The position numbers and the translations under genes are program-made. 64,000 nucleotides of DNA. It comes from Tilletiaria anomala UBC 951. Taxonomy: Eukaryota > Basidiomycota > Exobasidiomycetes > Georgefischeriales > Tilletiariaceae. The stretch's first letter is position 1. The number at the start of each line of letters is the position of its first letter. The notes beneath the pieces are model-generated. The model was not told the DNA's origin, did not search any database, and was given only the letters and a program-made list of their open reading frames with translations. The DNA is taken from the NCBI RefSeq assembly GCF_000711695.1, contig NW_013547017.1:124001-188000 (forward strand), given 5' to 3'. Positions 10,828-22,797 of this stretch are shown piece after piece.

Positions 10828-11739
10828 ATGGCGCTGCAACCATCGCTACGTGCGCTGCAGCTCGGCGCAACCGACGCACCCAACACGCTCGAGTTCTACA
10901 TCGACTATGTCTGCCCCTTTTCCCGCAAGGCGGTCCTCGGCCTGCGTGACTACGTCATCCCGCTGCTCTCATCAGGCCAGTTCAAGCTGATCATCCGGCC
11001 ATATGTACAGCCGTGGCATTGGACGAGTGTGCGTTGTAGCATAGGGCCCTATGCTGGCTATGTACATCCGTGCGAGCCCGGCCTCGCGCTGTGACTTGCT
11101 TGTGCCATTAGACTGACGCATAGATGCCGTTTGGCTGACCAGACGCTCACCTCTGAGGGTGCCCTCGCAATCGCCAAGCTAGCCTCACACAACCCGCCCG
11201 AGCAGCTCGCAGACCCGTCACGCAACGCCTTCTGGCTGTACACCGTCGAGCTCATGGAGAAACAGGAGCAGTTCTTCGAAGCCGCCGCGCGCTCCAAGTC
11301 CAGCGACGGCATCCGGCAGGAGCTCACCACGCTTGCCGTTGGACTTTTTGGCGGCGGCGGACAGGGCAGCTCGGCGTCCAGCGGCCAGGTGCACCTGGAC
11401 ATCCTCCGTGGTCCCCAGGGTGGCGTACCCCTCGGGCAGGCCATCAAGGACCTGCTACGAGTCGCAAAGGTTGGCAATGCCGGCAACTCAGTCGGCGCCG
11501 ACGTTAAGTACTGCGTGAGTATAAGCGAAGACGCATAGTCTCCTTTCATAGCTCATCCCGCATCCGATTGACAATGACAACACCTTTGATTCCAGAACAA
11601 ACTTGGCCGCCAGAACGGCATCCACGTCACGCCAACCGCGCTTTGGAACGGCGTCGTCGACGGCGCCATCTCCTCTTCGTTCAGTCAGAAGGAGTGGAGG
11701 CAATGGTTCGAGCAGCAGCTCGGTCCGAGCAAGCTGTGA
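10828..11739 (+). CDS. DsbA-like thioredoxin-fold protein
   Basis: Exons 10828..11028, 11143..11514 and 11596..11739; 238 residues. The start of the fold is NTLEFYIDYVCPFSRKAV, where CPFS stands where the CXXC or CPHC active site sits in DsbA/Thioredoxin_4 proteins. There is therefore a single Cys, not a dithiol. Splicing across the first intron gives QPWHWTSTLTSEGALAIAKL, which matches the conserved QPWH-x-SS-x-x-HEAALA segment of fungal relatives. The last exon carries the cis-Pro region GIHVTPTALWNG and an SSSFSQKEWRQWF end. Probably a cytosolic glutathione- or thiol-related protein of unknown substrate. It is convergent with the kinesin gene 211 bp downstream. Confidence 0.8.
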
Positions 11740-11950
11740 ATGCGTCGGACACACAAGCCCAGGCTATAGGCAGAGTTTCATTTGAAAACGGATGTACTGA
11801 TCTGGTGGGCAAGCAGGCTCGCGAGCACGCGCAGCAGGCACAGGTTGCAATGCGGACCACTACATGATGACGAGACTCGATGTTACACACGATAGATGCG
11901 GTAGCCAAGTTAATGGGAAATATTGGGCTGCTGACCGCAGCGCGCAGAGA

Positions 11951-14900
11951 TTAACGCGTTCGGCGGTTGTATACTGCTTCCGTCAAGGACGAGTCTCCGA
12001 TCTGCTCGACCATCATTTGTTCATCGACGGCCGACTTGGCACGGAGTTTCCTGAGGAACACAAAAGCAAACATTTCGTCGATCGATCAGCCGATGCATCA
12101 AACGTCTTTCATCTGCGTCCGCATGACGCCGCACACTGACCTCTTCTTCTTGGGCGAAACGCTCTTGGCCGGCAGCGCGATGAGGCTGACATTGCTCTGC
12201 GAGTCGAGCGACATGCTCACATCTGCAGCAGCTGCCATCGAGGCGGGCGACTTGTTCACTATCGACGGACTCGATTCGGCGAGCGGCTGACTCGTAAATC
12301 GGGACGGGGCTTTCGGCTTCGGTGTTTTCATACTAGCTGTCGAGTTCGTCGATATCCTGGAGGGCGCGCTGGCGGCAGCAACAGGGGCCTTGGCAGCCTT
12401 GCTTGCCCGCGGCGTCTTAACGCTTTGGCGCCGGGCGGTGGCGGTACTGGCGCGACTGCGCCTGCCTGCCGTTCGAGCTTCGAATGAAGATTCACCATCA
12501 TCACTGATTTCCGCGGCGTTTGCGTCGAACGACTCGTCCTCCGGGTCATCAGTTTGGATGTCGTCGATCGACGACTCCTCTTCGTCCTGCGGAGAAGAAG
12601 CTCCCACATCACTACTGATGTTTGCACTGGACACGCTGATGTGGCTGTGGCTCGACTCGAGGGGCTCTGTTTCCTTTTCATCATCTGTGTCTGCTGCATC
12701 CTCCCCGAACTCAGTAGCAGAGTGCTCCGCCTCGTCGTGCTCATCGAGGCTGATGCTTGCAGAGTCGATCGAAGCAGACGAAGTGTCCTGGCGACCAGTG
12801 TCGGCCGATACAAACTCGACCTGGCTGTCATCGGATGAGGTGAGAGGGGGTGACGCCTTTGCCACACGTTGCGGAGGCAAACGTCCCGGGCGCAGCAGCG
12901 GACTATCGCCCAATTCCATCGAGTCGCCAGCGTCGTCATCAGCTGGGAGCAAGGCAGGCATCGTGCTACGATGCACAAGCGGCGTCGGGTCAGGCGAGGC
13001 CAGGGCGACGCCTCCCATAGCCGAGACGAGCGAGTCGTCCGCATCGCTCTCGCTATCGGTAGTGGGGTCGATGGAGCTCGCGACCGTCGAGTCTGCGATG
13101 CTGTCATTTGCGCGATGAAGGCTCGATTTAAGAGACATGAGAAGGTCCAGCTTCTTGTTGATCAATTGCTCATTCATCGCCTCCTGTGAAGTAATGTCAT
13201 ACGCGACTCTCAGCACCCACGCCTGAACTCGGGAAATGTGGCCCTATGAGATTCTTACCTCCTCCAGCATGCGCTTCGACCACATGTCTGTCATATCTGC
13301 AAGGCGCATCTGCATCTCATCGGCCATTTCTTGGCGCACATCATATTCTATCTGAGCACAACGTGTCTCGGCTGCAAAGAGCTGAGCGAGGCAAGTGGGA
13401 ATTGCGTCAGGGCGTACTCCACCCATAGGATACTGAGGACGATTTGGCTCACCCTCTGTCGAAGTTCTTCGCACTTGGTAATGAGAAGGTCCACAAGAGG
13501 ATCTTGAGCCTCGTCATCGTCATCGCCACTCTCTGCAGGCAGTAAATAAGACACGTCAGAGTCTCTTCTCTTTAATCAAGGACGTAGGGAGCACTCACCT
13601 TCGATGATGGTGATGTCCCCTTCGTTGCTATCGTCGGGGATGATCATCTGCGCCTGAGCCAGCTGCGAAATCCTGACTGGTGGTACTGAGCTCTTGCCCT
13701 TTGCGTTCTGCTCGGCAGATGGCAGAAGGGAGATCTTGGTTGGGCTTCTGGGGATGGCCGCTCGCATGGCGTTCGGTGCACCTCTGAGCTGCTGCACATC
13801 TTTGACGGTCGCGCTGAATTTCATTACCTGTGCGTTCTCATAAAATCCACCGTCGTATGGGTTCGCGGTGATGATCATGACGGTCTTGCCCTCACCGACA
13901 AAGTACGTCTTGAGTAGAGCGGTCAGCTTGGAGCTGTTAAAGGGCACGACCTCCGGCTTGGCAGTTAGATTAAAATTGCCTGTAGACAACGACTGCGCTT
14001 TGGTCTGATTGGCTCTGAGCTTTTCGAGGCAGTGACCGAGGTTCATCAGGGACTTGTTGATGTTGCCCGCCTCTTTCATCCTAGCAGCGTCCGTAAGCTG
14101 GGTGTTGGCCATGCGCTCGCTGCCCGCCAGGTCGACGATGCTCATCCGGCTGGTGCTGTACATGGCCTCGCCTACTTCCCCGCCGTGCTCGCGGATCACG
14201 CGCACGGTAAAGACTCCGTGCGAGCGAGAGCTGACCCGATTCGCCATCGTGCCGAACACGGCGCGATTCTGCTCGCCGCGCTTGATCAGCGCACGGGCTT
14301 CCTCCGCTGAACAGACTTGATGCTCCGAGAGGCCGACTGCGTATTTGCATTGACCTTCAGGGTCGCCTGCAGAGTCGCTGTCATTCTTGAGCGGCAGAGC
14401 ATGGCGCGTAAGTGACACGGCTGCGCTGCTTGTCGAACTCGGAAGACCACCTGAGCCCCCGGTAGCAGCAGCGGCAGCTAGACTCCAATTACTTGCTCCT
14501 GTAGCGGAGCAGCCACGCACACTCTCGCTGCGACTCATGCCGCAGGCTGCACTTCCACCAGCGGCAGCTGTTGTCGGTGTGACGTCGAGCAGATCGTACA
14601 GCTTTTCATTGTAAACTTCGAGGTAGCTGATCCACACACTGTATCGGTAGTTACGATCGACTTTGACCGAAGCTTGCTCGCGCTCATATTCGTTCAGCGA
14701 GCCCGTAGTGGAAGAGAGGAGACGCTTGCGCAAAGGCGGCAGGCTAAGAGGGTCGAGTCTGTCGGGCCTGTCGCTGCTAAGGGCTGTGGCATGGGCGTCG
14801 TTATCATCCTCGCTCAGCTGTTCCACTCCGCTCAAGCCAACAGGCCGAATCTTGCTCTGGCCAAGCAGCCCGTCCAAGCTGTTGAAAATGGTATCGAGCG

Positions 14901-15892
14901 TACGCGGCAGCACACCTGCCTCGCCTTTGCCGTTCCCACCGTGTATCGTGTAGCTTTTTCCGCTGTTCGTCACGCCATAGGTGCAGTACAGTCCGCTCTG
15001 GCCGTTGTTCAACAAGTCGGTGATCATGGGAAGACATGTCTCCTGGAAGAAAATCGCCTGCGAAGAAGACGGTGATAGAGAGGCTGAGATGGAAGGTCGA
15101 AAGATTTTGTTGAACGAATAGTGTTGAGCTTGGCGTGATCGCTGGGCCGACTGTCCAGAGGCATTCTGACCGGGCCGGAAGGAGAAGCCTTAGCAGGTTT
15201 GCCTAAATTAAAGAGTAATGCACAACTTACGTCTTTAGGAGGGGTCATAATGATATCTGTGTCACTCGTAACCTCGATGTAGGGCTCTGCAACACCCCCA
15301 TTTCGGCTGACGTCGAGTGCTGGACGCAGGCGGAGGAATGCCTGCGATATCAGAAAGAACAAATGTCAAAGGAGTGATGCAAGATGCACGCTTAAGTTTT
15401 GTCCCTAAAACTCGCCTTGATTGGCTCTGCTCCGTCCCAAATACCAGCTGCAACACTGGGGAAAGATACAATGACTTTACTGATTGGGGTGCTGTTGGTG
15501 CTTCCCGCCTTGCTGAAAGCATTTGTTCCTCTGCCCTGTGTCTTAGATACCTTCTTCACAGGAGATCTTGCCCCCGTCGGGGTGGCAGTCGAGCCTCTGG
15601 AGGAAGCAGCACATGCCCTGGTAGACCCTGCACCAGCTCTTGCCTTGATTGGACTAGACCCTGGTGGAGCCGATGCAGAGGTGGTAGCGCTCATGTTGCT
15701 GACTCTGCTAGTCGGTGCGGCTGAAAGTATGGCAGAAGTTGTGCTGCCACCGCGCATGAGGCGATTTCGAGGGGTAGGAGGAGGGCCCATCAATGCAGAC
15801 TCCTCGCTCTTGGATGGAGACGAGGACGTGGTCCTTGAAGAGCCACGCGCAGTAGGCGTTGGTGGTGCTCCTGTTCCTGCGAGACGCGGCAT
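11951..15892 (-). CDS. kinesin-6 motor protein (Klp9/KIF20-KIF23 class)
   Basis: Seven exons: 15892..15416, 15341..15231, 15165..13599, 13532..13453, 13381..13259, 13183..12141, 12050..11951; 1166 residues. Motor motifs: KAFLRLRP at the first splice, P-loop GVTNSGKSYT (usual GxTxxGKT/S), switch I NRVSSRSHGVF, switch II VDLAGSER. A long insertion between the P-loop region and SVWISYLEVYNEKLYDLLD is typical of kinesin-6. After the motor come a short coiled coil and an acidic, Ser-rich tail ending with a basic patch (SPKKKRKLRAK), probably a nuclear signal. Family role: central spindle, anaphase B and cytokinesis. Intron 1 uses a GC donor (AAG then GCGAGT). Exon 3 follows a 65-nt intron; its acceptor was chosen because the alternatives put a stop in frame. 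Confidence 0.88.
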
Positions 15893-16721
15893 GGTGGTGT
15901 GTGATTCGCGTTAAGGTCAGGTCCACGACCAATGGAACGCGCAAGACAGGTTGTTTACGTTTGGCTCCAGACTGTAGCAATCCTTGCTCTCGAGGCTCCG
16001 ATTAAGCGTCAAAAGCCATCAGCCATGTTGCACATTCTCCGCACTTCCTGCTGCAGACGGACCCAGCTTGCGTTGTGGACATTTTCGTGATTGATGCGGT
16101 GATGCCTGATGACTGCCAGATGAGAATAACACTTGCGCGGACGGAATTGCGTGTCGCGTTCTGGTCACGTGACTTGGATGCTTCCTGTTCGCGGCGCGGT
16201 CAGCGCGTGATTGAATATATTACTGCACCGCAAGACCCTTTCTCCTAGGGCCGGAAATCTGGATGGAATGGTCGGACGTCAGTCAGTTGGTTACATGCGG
16301 TTCCAATTGGATGGAAGGCGAGGAGAGTCTACCAAGGTGCTGCGAAAAACGGATTCAATCACGTGACCCATGCGTATTCAGCTCTGCCACGGCAATGGTC
16401 CGCCACACCCGAGCCATCAGCGTTCTCGCTCTCTCTCATTACTCATGCTCGACTATGCTATATATGCGTTTGTATGCTCCTCAGACGAATTTCTCCCTTC
16501 ATAGTGTGTCTGTCTGAGGATTGGTCTACTGTGAGCGCCTACTGTTGCAACAGAAGCCTTCGCTTTTGGAGAGGGCGTCGAACTGCGCGTGCACATTTGC
16601 GGCTGCCATCGCTATCGCAGCTGAGGAAGTGCTCGGTAGTTGCGGCGAGAGCGCGAGCGGCACAAGCTACCGCAGCTTAACGAAAGGTCGTCACATAGTT
16701 CGCTAAGGGGAACTTCTCAAG
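15893..16721. promoter_or_regulatory. divergent promoter, kinesin-6 / MFS transporter
   Basis: 829 bases between two divergent ATGs. A TATATA lies at 16459-16464 on the plus side, about 260 bases before the transporter start. No gene is seen. Confidence 0.45.
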
Positions 16722-19331
16722 ATGGCTGGCTTGGGCGCCGGGGAAGCGGCGGCCCTTGGTAATGTAGACAGTGGATATGTGAAGCAGAACAAAGGCAACG
16801 TTCACCACAGGAGCGGCTATCCTGCGCCATCATCAGCGATGGCAATGGACGTCAAGTTCCCTGCGAACCGCGCCAAGTCTTTCCATGGTATTTCAGATCT
16901 CAAAGGCAGCGCCTTGTTCGAAGAGCAGCGCCAGGACCCGGGTTCAACAGAGGATGCGGGAGGAGCAGTGGTTAACCCTTGGGGATCGAACACGAACACC
17001 CATGGCGGGAACAGTACCTCCAAAGATTTTCAATCGAGTAGCTGGAGCCATCCTCAAGGCACGGAACATATCAATGGCGATGTGGCTTTTGAGTCAGGAC
17101 GCCAGGGCATCTCATTTTATGGTCATCCCCAGGGTCACGGTACCAAGCCGAATGCAAAAGGGAAAGGGAAGGCTCGAGATGCGCCGCGCCTCTCGTTACC
17201 ACCTTGCTGCGCTTCCACTCATACGGTAGGCGCGGGACTTGACGGTCACCCCAATGTGTCAATTGGTGGCCTTGGCTGGGACGCTCTCGAGACGGGTGAG
17301 CGCTGGAATGCAAGGTCGTTACGCCGTGGAGAGACCCCGCTGGATCGAACGATCGACCAAATTGGCGTGGGGCGCTATCAAAAGACTCTACTCCTCCTCT
17401 CTGGACTCGGGTATCTGGCGGATAATATGTGGCTCCAGGGGATCGCCATTGTGCTGCCGCGCGTACAGGATGAATGGGATGTGCCGGACCAATGGATAGG
17501 CCTGCTTTCGAGCTCTACATTTGCAGGTATGATGGTCGGAGCGTTGGCGTGGGGAAGTTGTGAGCGCAAACATGAGCCCCTCCGCGAGCAGCTGCTCGCA
17601 CGCACTGTGGCTCTCTGATCATCGCCCTCATGTTTCTTCTGTACAGACTCTGACTCGTATGGCCGCAAAGACGCATTCAACGGAACGCTCTTCGTAACCG
17701 CCATCTTTGGCTGTCTCTCGTCCTTCGCCACATCGTTTCCGATGCTATGCTTCCTCACATTTCTGCTCGGCACAGGTGTTGGTGGCTCCATGCCGACAGA
17801 CGGGACGCTCTTCCTGGAGAATCTGCCCAAGAGCAAGCAGTACCTCTTGACGGCACTCAGCGTCTTTTTTGCTCTAGGGAGCGTCATCACGAGCCTACTC
17901 GGTCTCGCTATTATCCCGGAAAATAGCTGCCCGGAAGACACAGACTGGAATCCGGCCGTGCAGTGCGACACACAGACGCAGAACCAGGGGTGGCGTTGGT
18001 TGCTGAATGGACTTGGCTTCGTCGTGAGTGGGCATGGTCCATACTGTGACCGTCAAGCTAATGTCCCTCGTTACGCAGACTTACGTTGTCATTTGACGTT
18101 ACAGACCGTCTGCTTCGTGATCGCCCGGCTGATTTTTTTCAAACTATTTGAATCGCCCAAATTTCTCGTCGCTTCTGGCCGACATCAGGAGGCGCGCGTC
18201 GTTCTTCAGCAAATAGCAGCATTCAACGGCAAGCCGTTACCTGTCAGCTTGCGCGATGTCGAGGACGAACAGAGGCGCCATGCGGGCTCCGCGCAGAGGG
18301 ATAGTCGCCCATTCAGAGGGTTTTCCTCACTATTTGGTGGGGACGGAAAAGCGAATTCACCGGGATACGATGCTCTACCGACCGAGGATGAAGAGCATGG
18401 CAGATCTGAGATGGAAGAGGCTACGCCTTCTCAGTCTCTTGATCGTCCGTCTATCGAGGCTGCGCAAGCTACGACAAGCAGCATGCACATACTATCTCCG
18501 GCAGCGCCACTGCCGCTGCCGCTGTCGCCTCCGCCTGCCTTCGTTCGGCGGCTGCTACCTGCCAATTGGCACACAGGCTTAGCAGATTTCTGGGCCCGCT
18601 ACACGCATCTCTTCGAGCCGCACTGGCGCCGGACGACTATTCTGGTTTGGGCGATCTGGACACTTGTGTCGCTCGCGTTCACCATCTTTAACGTGTTCCT
18701 GCCCAAGTTCCTCGAGGCGCGCCTTGGTGCCGGCGGCAGAGGCAATGGCGGTACCCCCAATGCTGCTCCTGGAAGCGACGGTGGCTTGCAGTCGCGCAAA
18801 GACGTGATGCAGGACTATCTGCTGTATGCGCTCGCCTCTGTGCCCGGCTCGCTTTTGGGCGCGTGGATGATCGAGACGCGGTTGGGGCGCATTGGGTCGA
18901 TGGCGCTGAGCACGGCGTGCACGGGCGTGTCGATCGCCATATTCACCGTGGTGCGCTCGCGCGGCGGGATCGTGCTTTCGAGCATGCTGATCAGCATCAG
19001 CGCCACGACAACGTACGCGGCCATCTACGGCTACACGCCCGAGGTGTTCACAACGGACGTCAGGGGCACGGCGTGCGGCAGCGCCTCGGCGCTCAGCCGG
19101 CTCGCAGGCATCGTCGCGCCCCTCGCGGCGGGCGTCTTGATCGCGATTGACATCAACCTCCCGCTCTTCCTCAGCATTGCGCTCTTCGCCGTATGCGTCG
19201 GCTGCATGCTGGCACTGCCGTACGAGACGCGGCGGCGACCGGATGCCGATGTCGATGCCGATGCTGATATCGATGCTGCTATTGGAGTACAAGGCGATGC
19301 CGAGGTGGGCATCAACGCAGGTGGACATTAA
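16722..19331 (+). CDS. major facilitator superfamily transporter, SV2/SVOP-like
   Basis: Exons 16722..17559, 17647..18023 and 18105..19331; 813 residues. A polar N-terminal tail of about 210 residues precedes the entry segment TIDQIGVGRYQKTLLLLSGL. The first helices follow, with GLLSSSTFAGMMVGALAWG and, across intron 1, the loop 2-3 signature SYSDSYGRKDAFNGT. The central loop is long and charged (residues about 440-550). The second half has CTGVSIAIFTVV, SATTTYAAIYGYTPEVF (TPEVFPT-like motif) and a last helix before a tail of repeated Asp-Ala/Asp-Val units. About 12 membrane spans in all. Relatives are plasma-membrane or vacuolar carriers of organic ions or sugars; the substrate is unknown. 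Confidence 0.88.
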
Positions 19332-19464
19332 AATGGACATTAAACAAGAACTTGATCGCAGTCCTGTAGCATACACCAAAACATGACAATGTGTCGTATT
19401 TTGGACGACCAAAGACGACAAAAAGATTACATTTGCTTTGCAAGTGGAGCCGCCTGTATTCCCT

Positions 19465-20502
19465 TTAATCTAGCTTCCTGTTGTCCTTTTCGCCGCCGAG
19501 CATGGGCGCATGCTTGTCGTTGCCGTTCCAGTACATGACAAGCTGCACGGCAATGACGGCGTTGAATACAGTGGCGAGCGCAAACCCCCAGAAGAGAAGC
19601 GCGTCGTCGGTCTCGGTGAGCGTCGTGAAGACGCGCGCGACGGTACCGAGCAGCTGCGCAAAGACGACGATCGAGCTGAGCTGCCCGGGGGCTTTTCGCC
19701 GATGCAGCTCGAGAATCTGCGGCACTTTGGACATGAGCGAGATGGGGATCGTCATCGCTTGTAGCAGCGAGAGGAGTGAAATGGAACACAAGGATGGTGT
19801 GAAGAGGAAGAGCGATAGGAGCGCCATGAGCGTCGCGGCGATCAGCAGCGCCGCCGAGCGCCTGCTTTTGGTAGCTGATGCGGAAGACGCTGGAAGCGAT
19901 TTGACGGGCGAGTATGCGATGATGAGCAGCGTGATGACCATATCTTATAGTCAAGTGGGAGAGAGGAAAGGTGCATGTCAGCCATGTGCATACTTGTGTG
20001 GATACGACAAACCCACTCTGCACGGTCAAGCTCGCGTTCTCTCCGTAGGTGCTAAAGGGAATCTGCCTGCGGTAGGCGTACGCAAGACTGATGGTATACG
20101 CGAGAACCTCAAGGATGTACATGCTGAGGCTGATCCCCCTTGCGGATCTGCTGTTGACGATCTTGAGGATCTGGGGGACCTTCATGATGGATCCAAAGAC
20201 GACGATGCCCAACCCCAAGCTCTTGGATAGCGCGAGGTGGAGACAGTACTTGGAGCTAAGGTCGATATTGTAGACAAGCTTCGTGTAGCATTCCTGTGCC
20301 CCGAGTGAGGGGAAGCAAAGTGACGCGCCAGGTCAGCAATGCAAGAGGAGAGTGCAAAGGGCACCCACCGCGGTACTGGAATCACCTGCCCAAGGACGGC
20401 GACGGCGGGATCTCGAACGAGGGCGGGCAAGTTCCGCGTGAACCTCTGGGCAGCATGTTGCCACCCAGCGCTGCTGGCGGCTGCGGCGCTTCCCTGCGCC
20501 AT
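19465..20502 (-). CDS. MPDU1-like PQ-loop protein (mannose-P-dolichol utilisation)
   Basis: Exons 20502..20386, 20293..20017 and 19943..19465; 290 residues. It has two PQ-loop repeats. The first is GLGIVVFGSIMKVPQILKI, with SARGISLSMYILE and PFSTYGE after it; the second is in the last exon, MSKVPQILELHRRKAPGQLS, ending in VARVFTTLTETDD and MYWNG. Human MPDU1 has the same order (KLPQVFKIL, PFSSWGE, RIFTS). Function: ER membrane protein needed for use of dolichol-phosphate mannose/glucose in glycosylation and GPI synthesis. The start at MAQGSAAAASS is the first ATG in the frame, although the frame is open upstream for about 147 codons to 20943. Donor CAG-GTGATT was chosen for intron 1 because it gives LGQECYTKLVYN. 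Convergent with the transporter (133 bp). Confidence 0.85.
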
Positions 20503-21585
20503 CCTGTCGGTCAGCGTTCCCAGTGCGGCGAGGTCGAGCAAGCCCTGCGGGGTGTCGGCGGCGGCGTGGTGGATGGACAGGGGGATGCGCTCCAAGTTGG
20601 CCAGTCCGCCGCCGGCTGCTCCACCTTCGATGATGATGCCCTGGGAAACTGTGGCGTGTTCGTGCGAGAGGCCCGAGGCAAACGCGGCGTGCGCGATGTC
20701 GAACGTTGCGCTCGCTGCCAGCGGCTCGCCGGTGATGCGGTCGAGGGCGGCGGGTGAGGGTAGAAGGGCGGGAATGGTGATTGCGGACCTAGGGGCCGGG
20801 GGAATATTCGGGTGCTCAAAGTTGTGCCGTGCCAGTTCCAGTTCCAGCGTGAAGAAACAATCCTGTTGCCGCCACAGAAGATGGACCCAAGCTGATGCGC
20901 TTGTGGTCTGGGATTCGCAAGTCGCCCTTTGCACAGATTTCAAGCCATACCATATCCACTACATGTCAGGATGCTGGGAAGGCGGCAGTAATGCAGCTGC
21001 AACCCTACTTGGATCCTGGTGCCCAGTCCACCATTCCATCCACGTTGTCCACAATATCATTTCGCCATCGGCGCCGCGTGCTGGGGGCCATGTTGAGTGA
21101 GAGTGCACGGGCCATGCGTAGAGTGCTCCAGGGCCGTGACGAAAGGATTGACTCAATCTGATTTGAAAGGCATGCGGCTGGCGGCGGCGGCGGCGGAGCT
21201 GAAGAGGGGAGCGATGAGGATTGGGAGATTCATGCAGTCATACATACTTGGAGTGATCGAGTGATTGGTCATGCACGCACTCGGATCGGTCAGGTGCACG
21301 AGAGAGAGCAACAGGCAGAGGATCGCCGCCGCGCATCTCTCAGCACGCGGCAGGGTCTGCCTCTAGTAGGCGAGAAAATAAGGTGGCAGCCGTCGGCGGA
21401 AATGGCAGATTATTAGCCAAGATCGTATGGTCATGTACTAGAAGGGCTTCGTCTCACATCTTTCCAAAGGGCCAATCTCATCCATATCTACCACCCCCAG
21501 CTTCGAGCGGGTGCAGGGCAACGCATAGCCAAAGAAAACCCGCGCGCACATCTGTTCGGAAAAGACCGCGGACGAGAGTCAAACG
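20503..21585. promoter_or_regulatory. divergent promoter region, MPDU1-like / DUF1295 gene
   Basis: About 1.1 kb. The part from 20503 to 20943 stays open in the MPDU1 frame but has no ATG, so it is read here as leader or promoter. A short CGG/GGC repeat lies at about 21180-21195. Nothing else is recognised. Confidence 0.4.
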
Positions 21586-22694
21586 ATGACGTTGTACGTC
21601 GCTGGCCTGCGCGGCCTTCTCCCTACGTTTGTCCTCATCTACGGCTTCCAGGCAGCGTGCGCAGCAGTCGCCGTGCCGATGCAGACTGAAAAGGTGCGTG
21701 TCTGTGCTCCTCGTCGCTGTTACATGTCGGGAACACTAGACTGTGGACGCATGCTGACGCTTCGTCATTGCCAAACGCACTCAGTACTACGACCTGTGTG
21801 GCTCGCTCGGCTTCGTCTCCGCCACGGCGGTCTCGCTGCTGCTGCCGTCGCTGCGCACGCGCTTCCCCACACTCGCCTGGCTCGGCAGTGGTACTGCATC
21901 CGCCACGTCGGCCAGCTGGCCACCGACGCTGGCGACGTTCCATCCGCGCCAGCTGCTCGCCTCTGCACTTGCGACGGTCTGGGCCGTGCGGCTCGGCAGC
22001 TTCCTCTTCGCGCGCATCCACAAGCATGGCTCGGACCCGCGCTTCGACAAGATCAAGAAAAACCCGCCACATTTCCTTTTTGCGTGGATGATGCAGGCGA
22101 CGTGGATCTCGCTCACGGCACTCCCCATCTACCTCGTTAACGCCATCCCGCCCGCCGCGCAGCCGCGCCTCGGCACAAGGTTGACCGACTACGTCGGCCT
22201 AGCTCTCTGGCTTGGCGGCATGGGCCTCGAGGTCTTCGCCGATTGCCAGAAGAGTGCGTGGAGGAAAGGGAAGGAGGGAAAAAAGCACGACGAGCCCTTT
22301 ATCACTCGTGGGGTCTGGAGCTGGAGCAGGCACCCCAACTACTTTGGCGAGGTCTCCCTATGGACCGGCCAGTACATCCTTTCACTCTCCTCTCTTTCTG
22401 CAGCGACCCCCATGTTTTACCCTTGGTGGATCACTGTTGCCGCCGCCGCTTCGCCCTTATTCGAGTACATGCTCATCCGATACCTCAGTGGTGTGCCCAT
22501 GCTCGAAAAGTCCGGCGACGAGAAGTACGGCAAGGAGTGAGTCGTGCCTCTTTCCTCACATATTGCCCTGCTTGGTGATAGTAGAAAGTCCATTTACCCA
22601 TTTATTCCTTTTTTTCGTGTGCGCCCGCAGCCCCACGTGGCAGGAGTACAAAAAGAACGTCCCCGTCTTCGTGCCGTTCTTTGGGCCCAAGTGA
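21586..22694 (+). CDS. DUF1295 / steroid 5-alpha-reductase-like membrane protein
   Basis: Exons 21586..21693, 21785..22536 and 22631..22694; 307 residues. It begins with a hydrophobic span (LLPTFVLIYGFQAACAAVAV), then a second span with KYYDLCGSLGFVS across intron 1. The DUF1295 core contains AVRLGSFLFARI, DPRFDKIKKNP and WRHPNY-like signature WSWSRHPNYFGEV. The end is DPTWQEYKKNVPVFVPFFGP, which appears only when the last intron (GTGAGT at 22537) is removed. Several membrane helices. Family members resemble ER steroid reductases and isoprenylcysteine methyltransferases; the reaction of this fungal group is not established. Confidence 0.85.
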
Positions 22695-22797
22695 AGCATA
22701 CCCCAGTATGTCTGCATAGCCAAGTTCTCATCATGCAATGCAAGTTTCTGCCTGTCATGCCTAAAAATCATTTTGAACGCTTGGGGGTTTCTCCAGC

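Noticed and set aside
12390-13118. 242-codon Ser-rich plus-strand frame
   Set aside because: Antisense shadow of the kinesin-6 Ser/Asp-rich tail, which is supported by splicing and family context.
18579-19421. 280-codon minus-strand frame rich in Arg/His/Ala
   Set aside because: Antisense shadow of the last exon of the MFS transporter.
20503-20943. N-terminal extension of the MPDU1-like protein
   Set aside because: The frame is open but has no ATG before 20502, and relatives start close to the MAQGS position.
20580-21161. Plus-strand frames of 150-250 codons near the MPDU1 promoter
   Set aside because: Low complexity and no similarity; explained by GC bias over a coding or leader region on the other strand.
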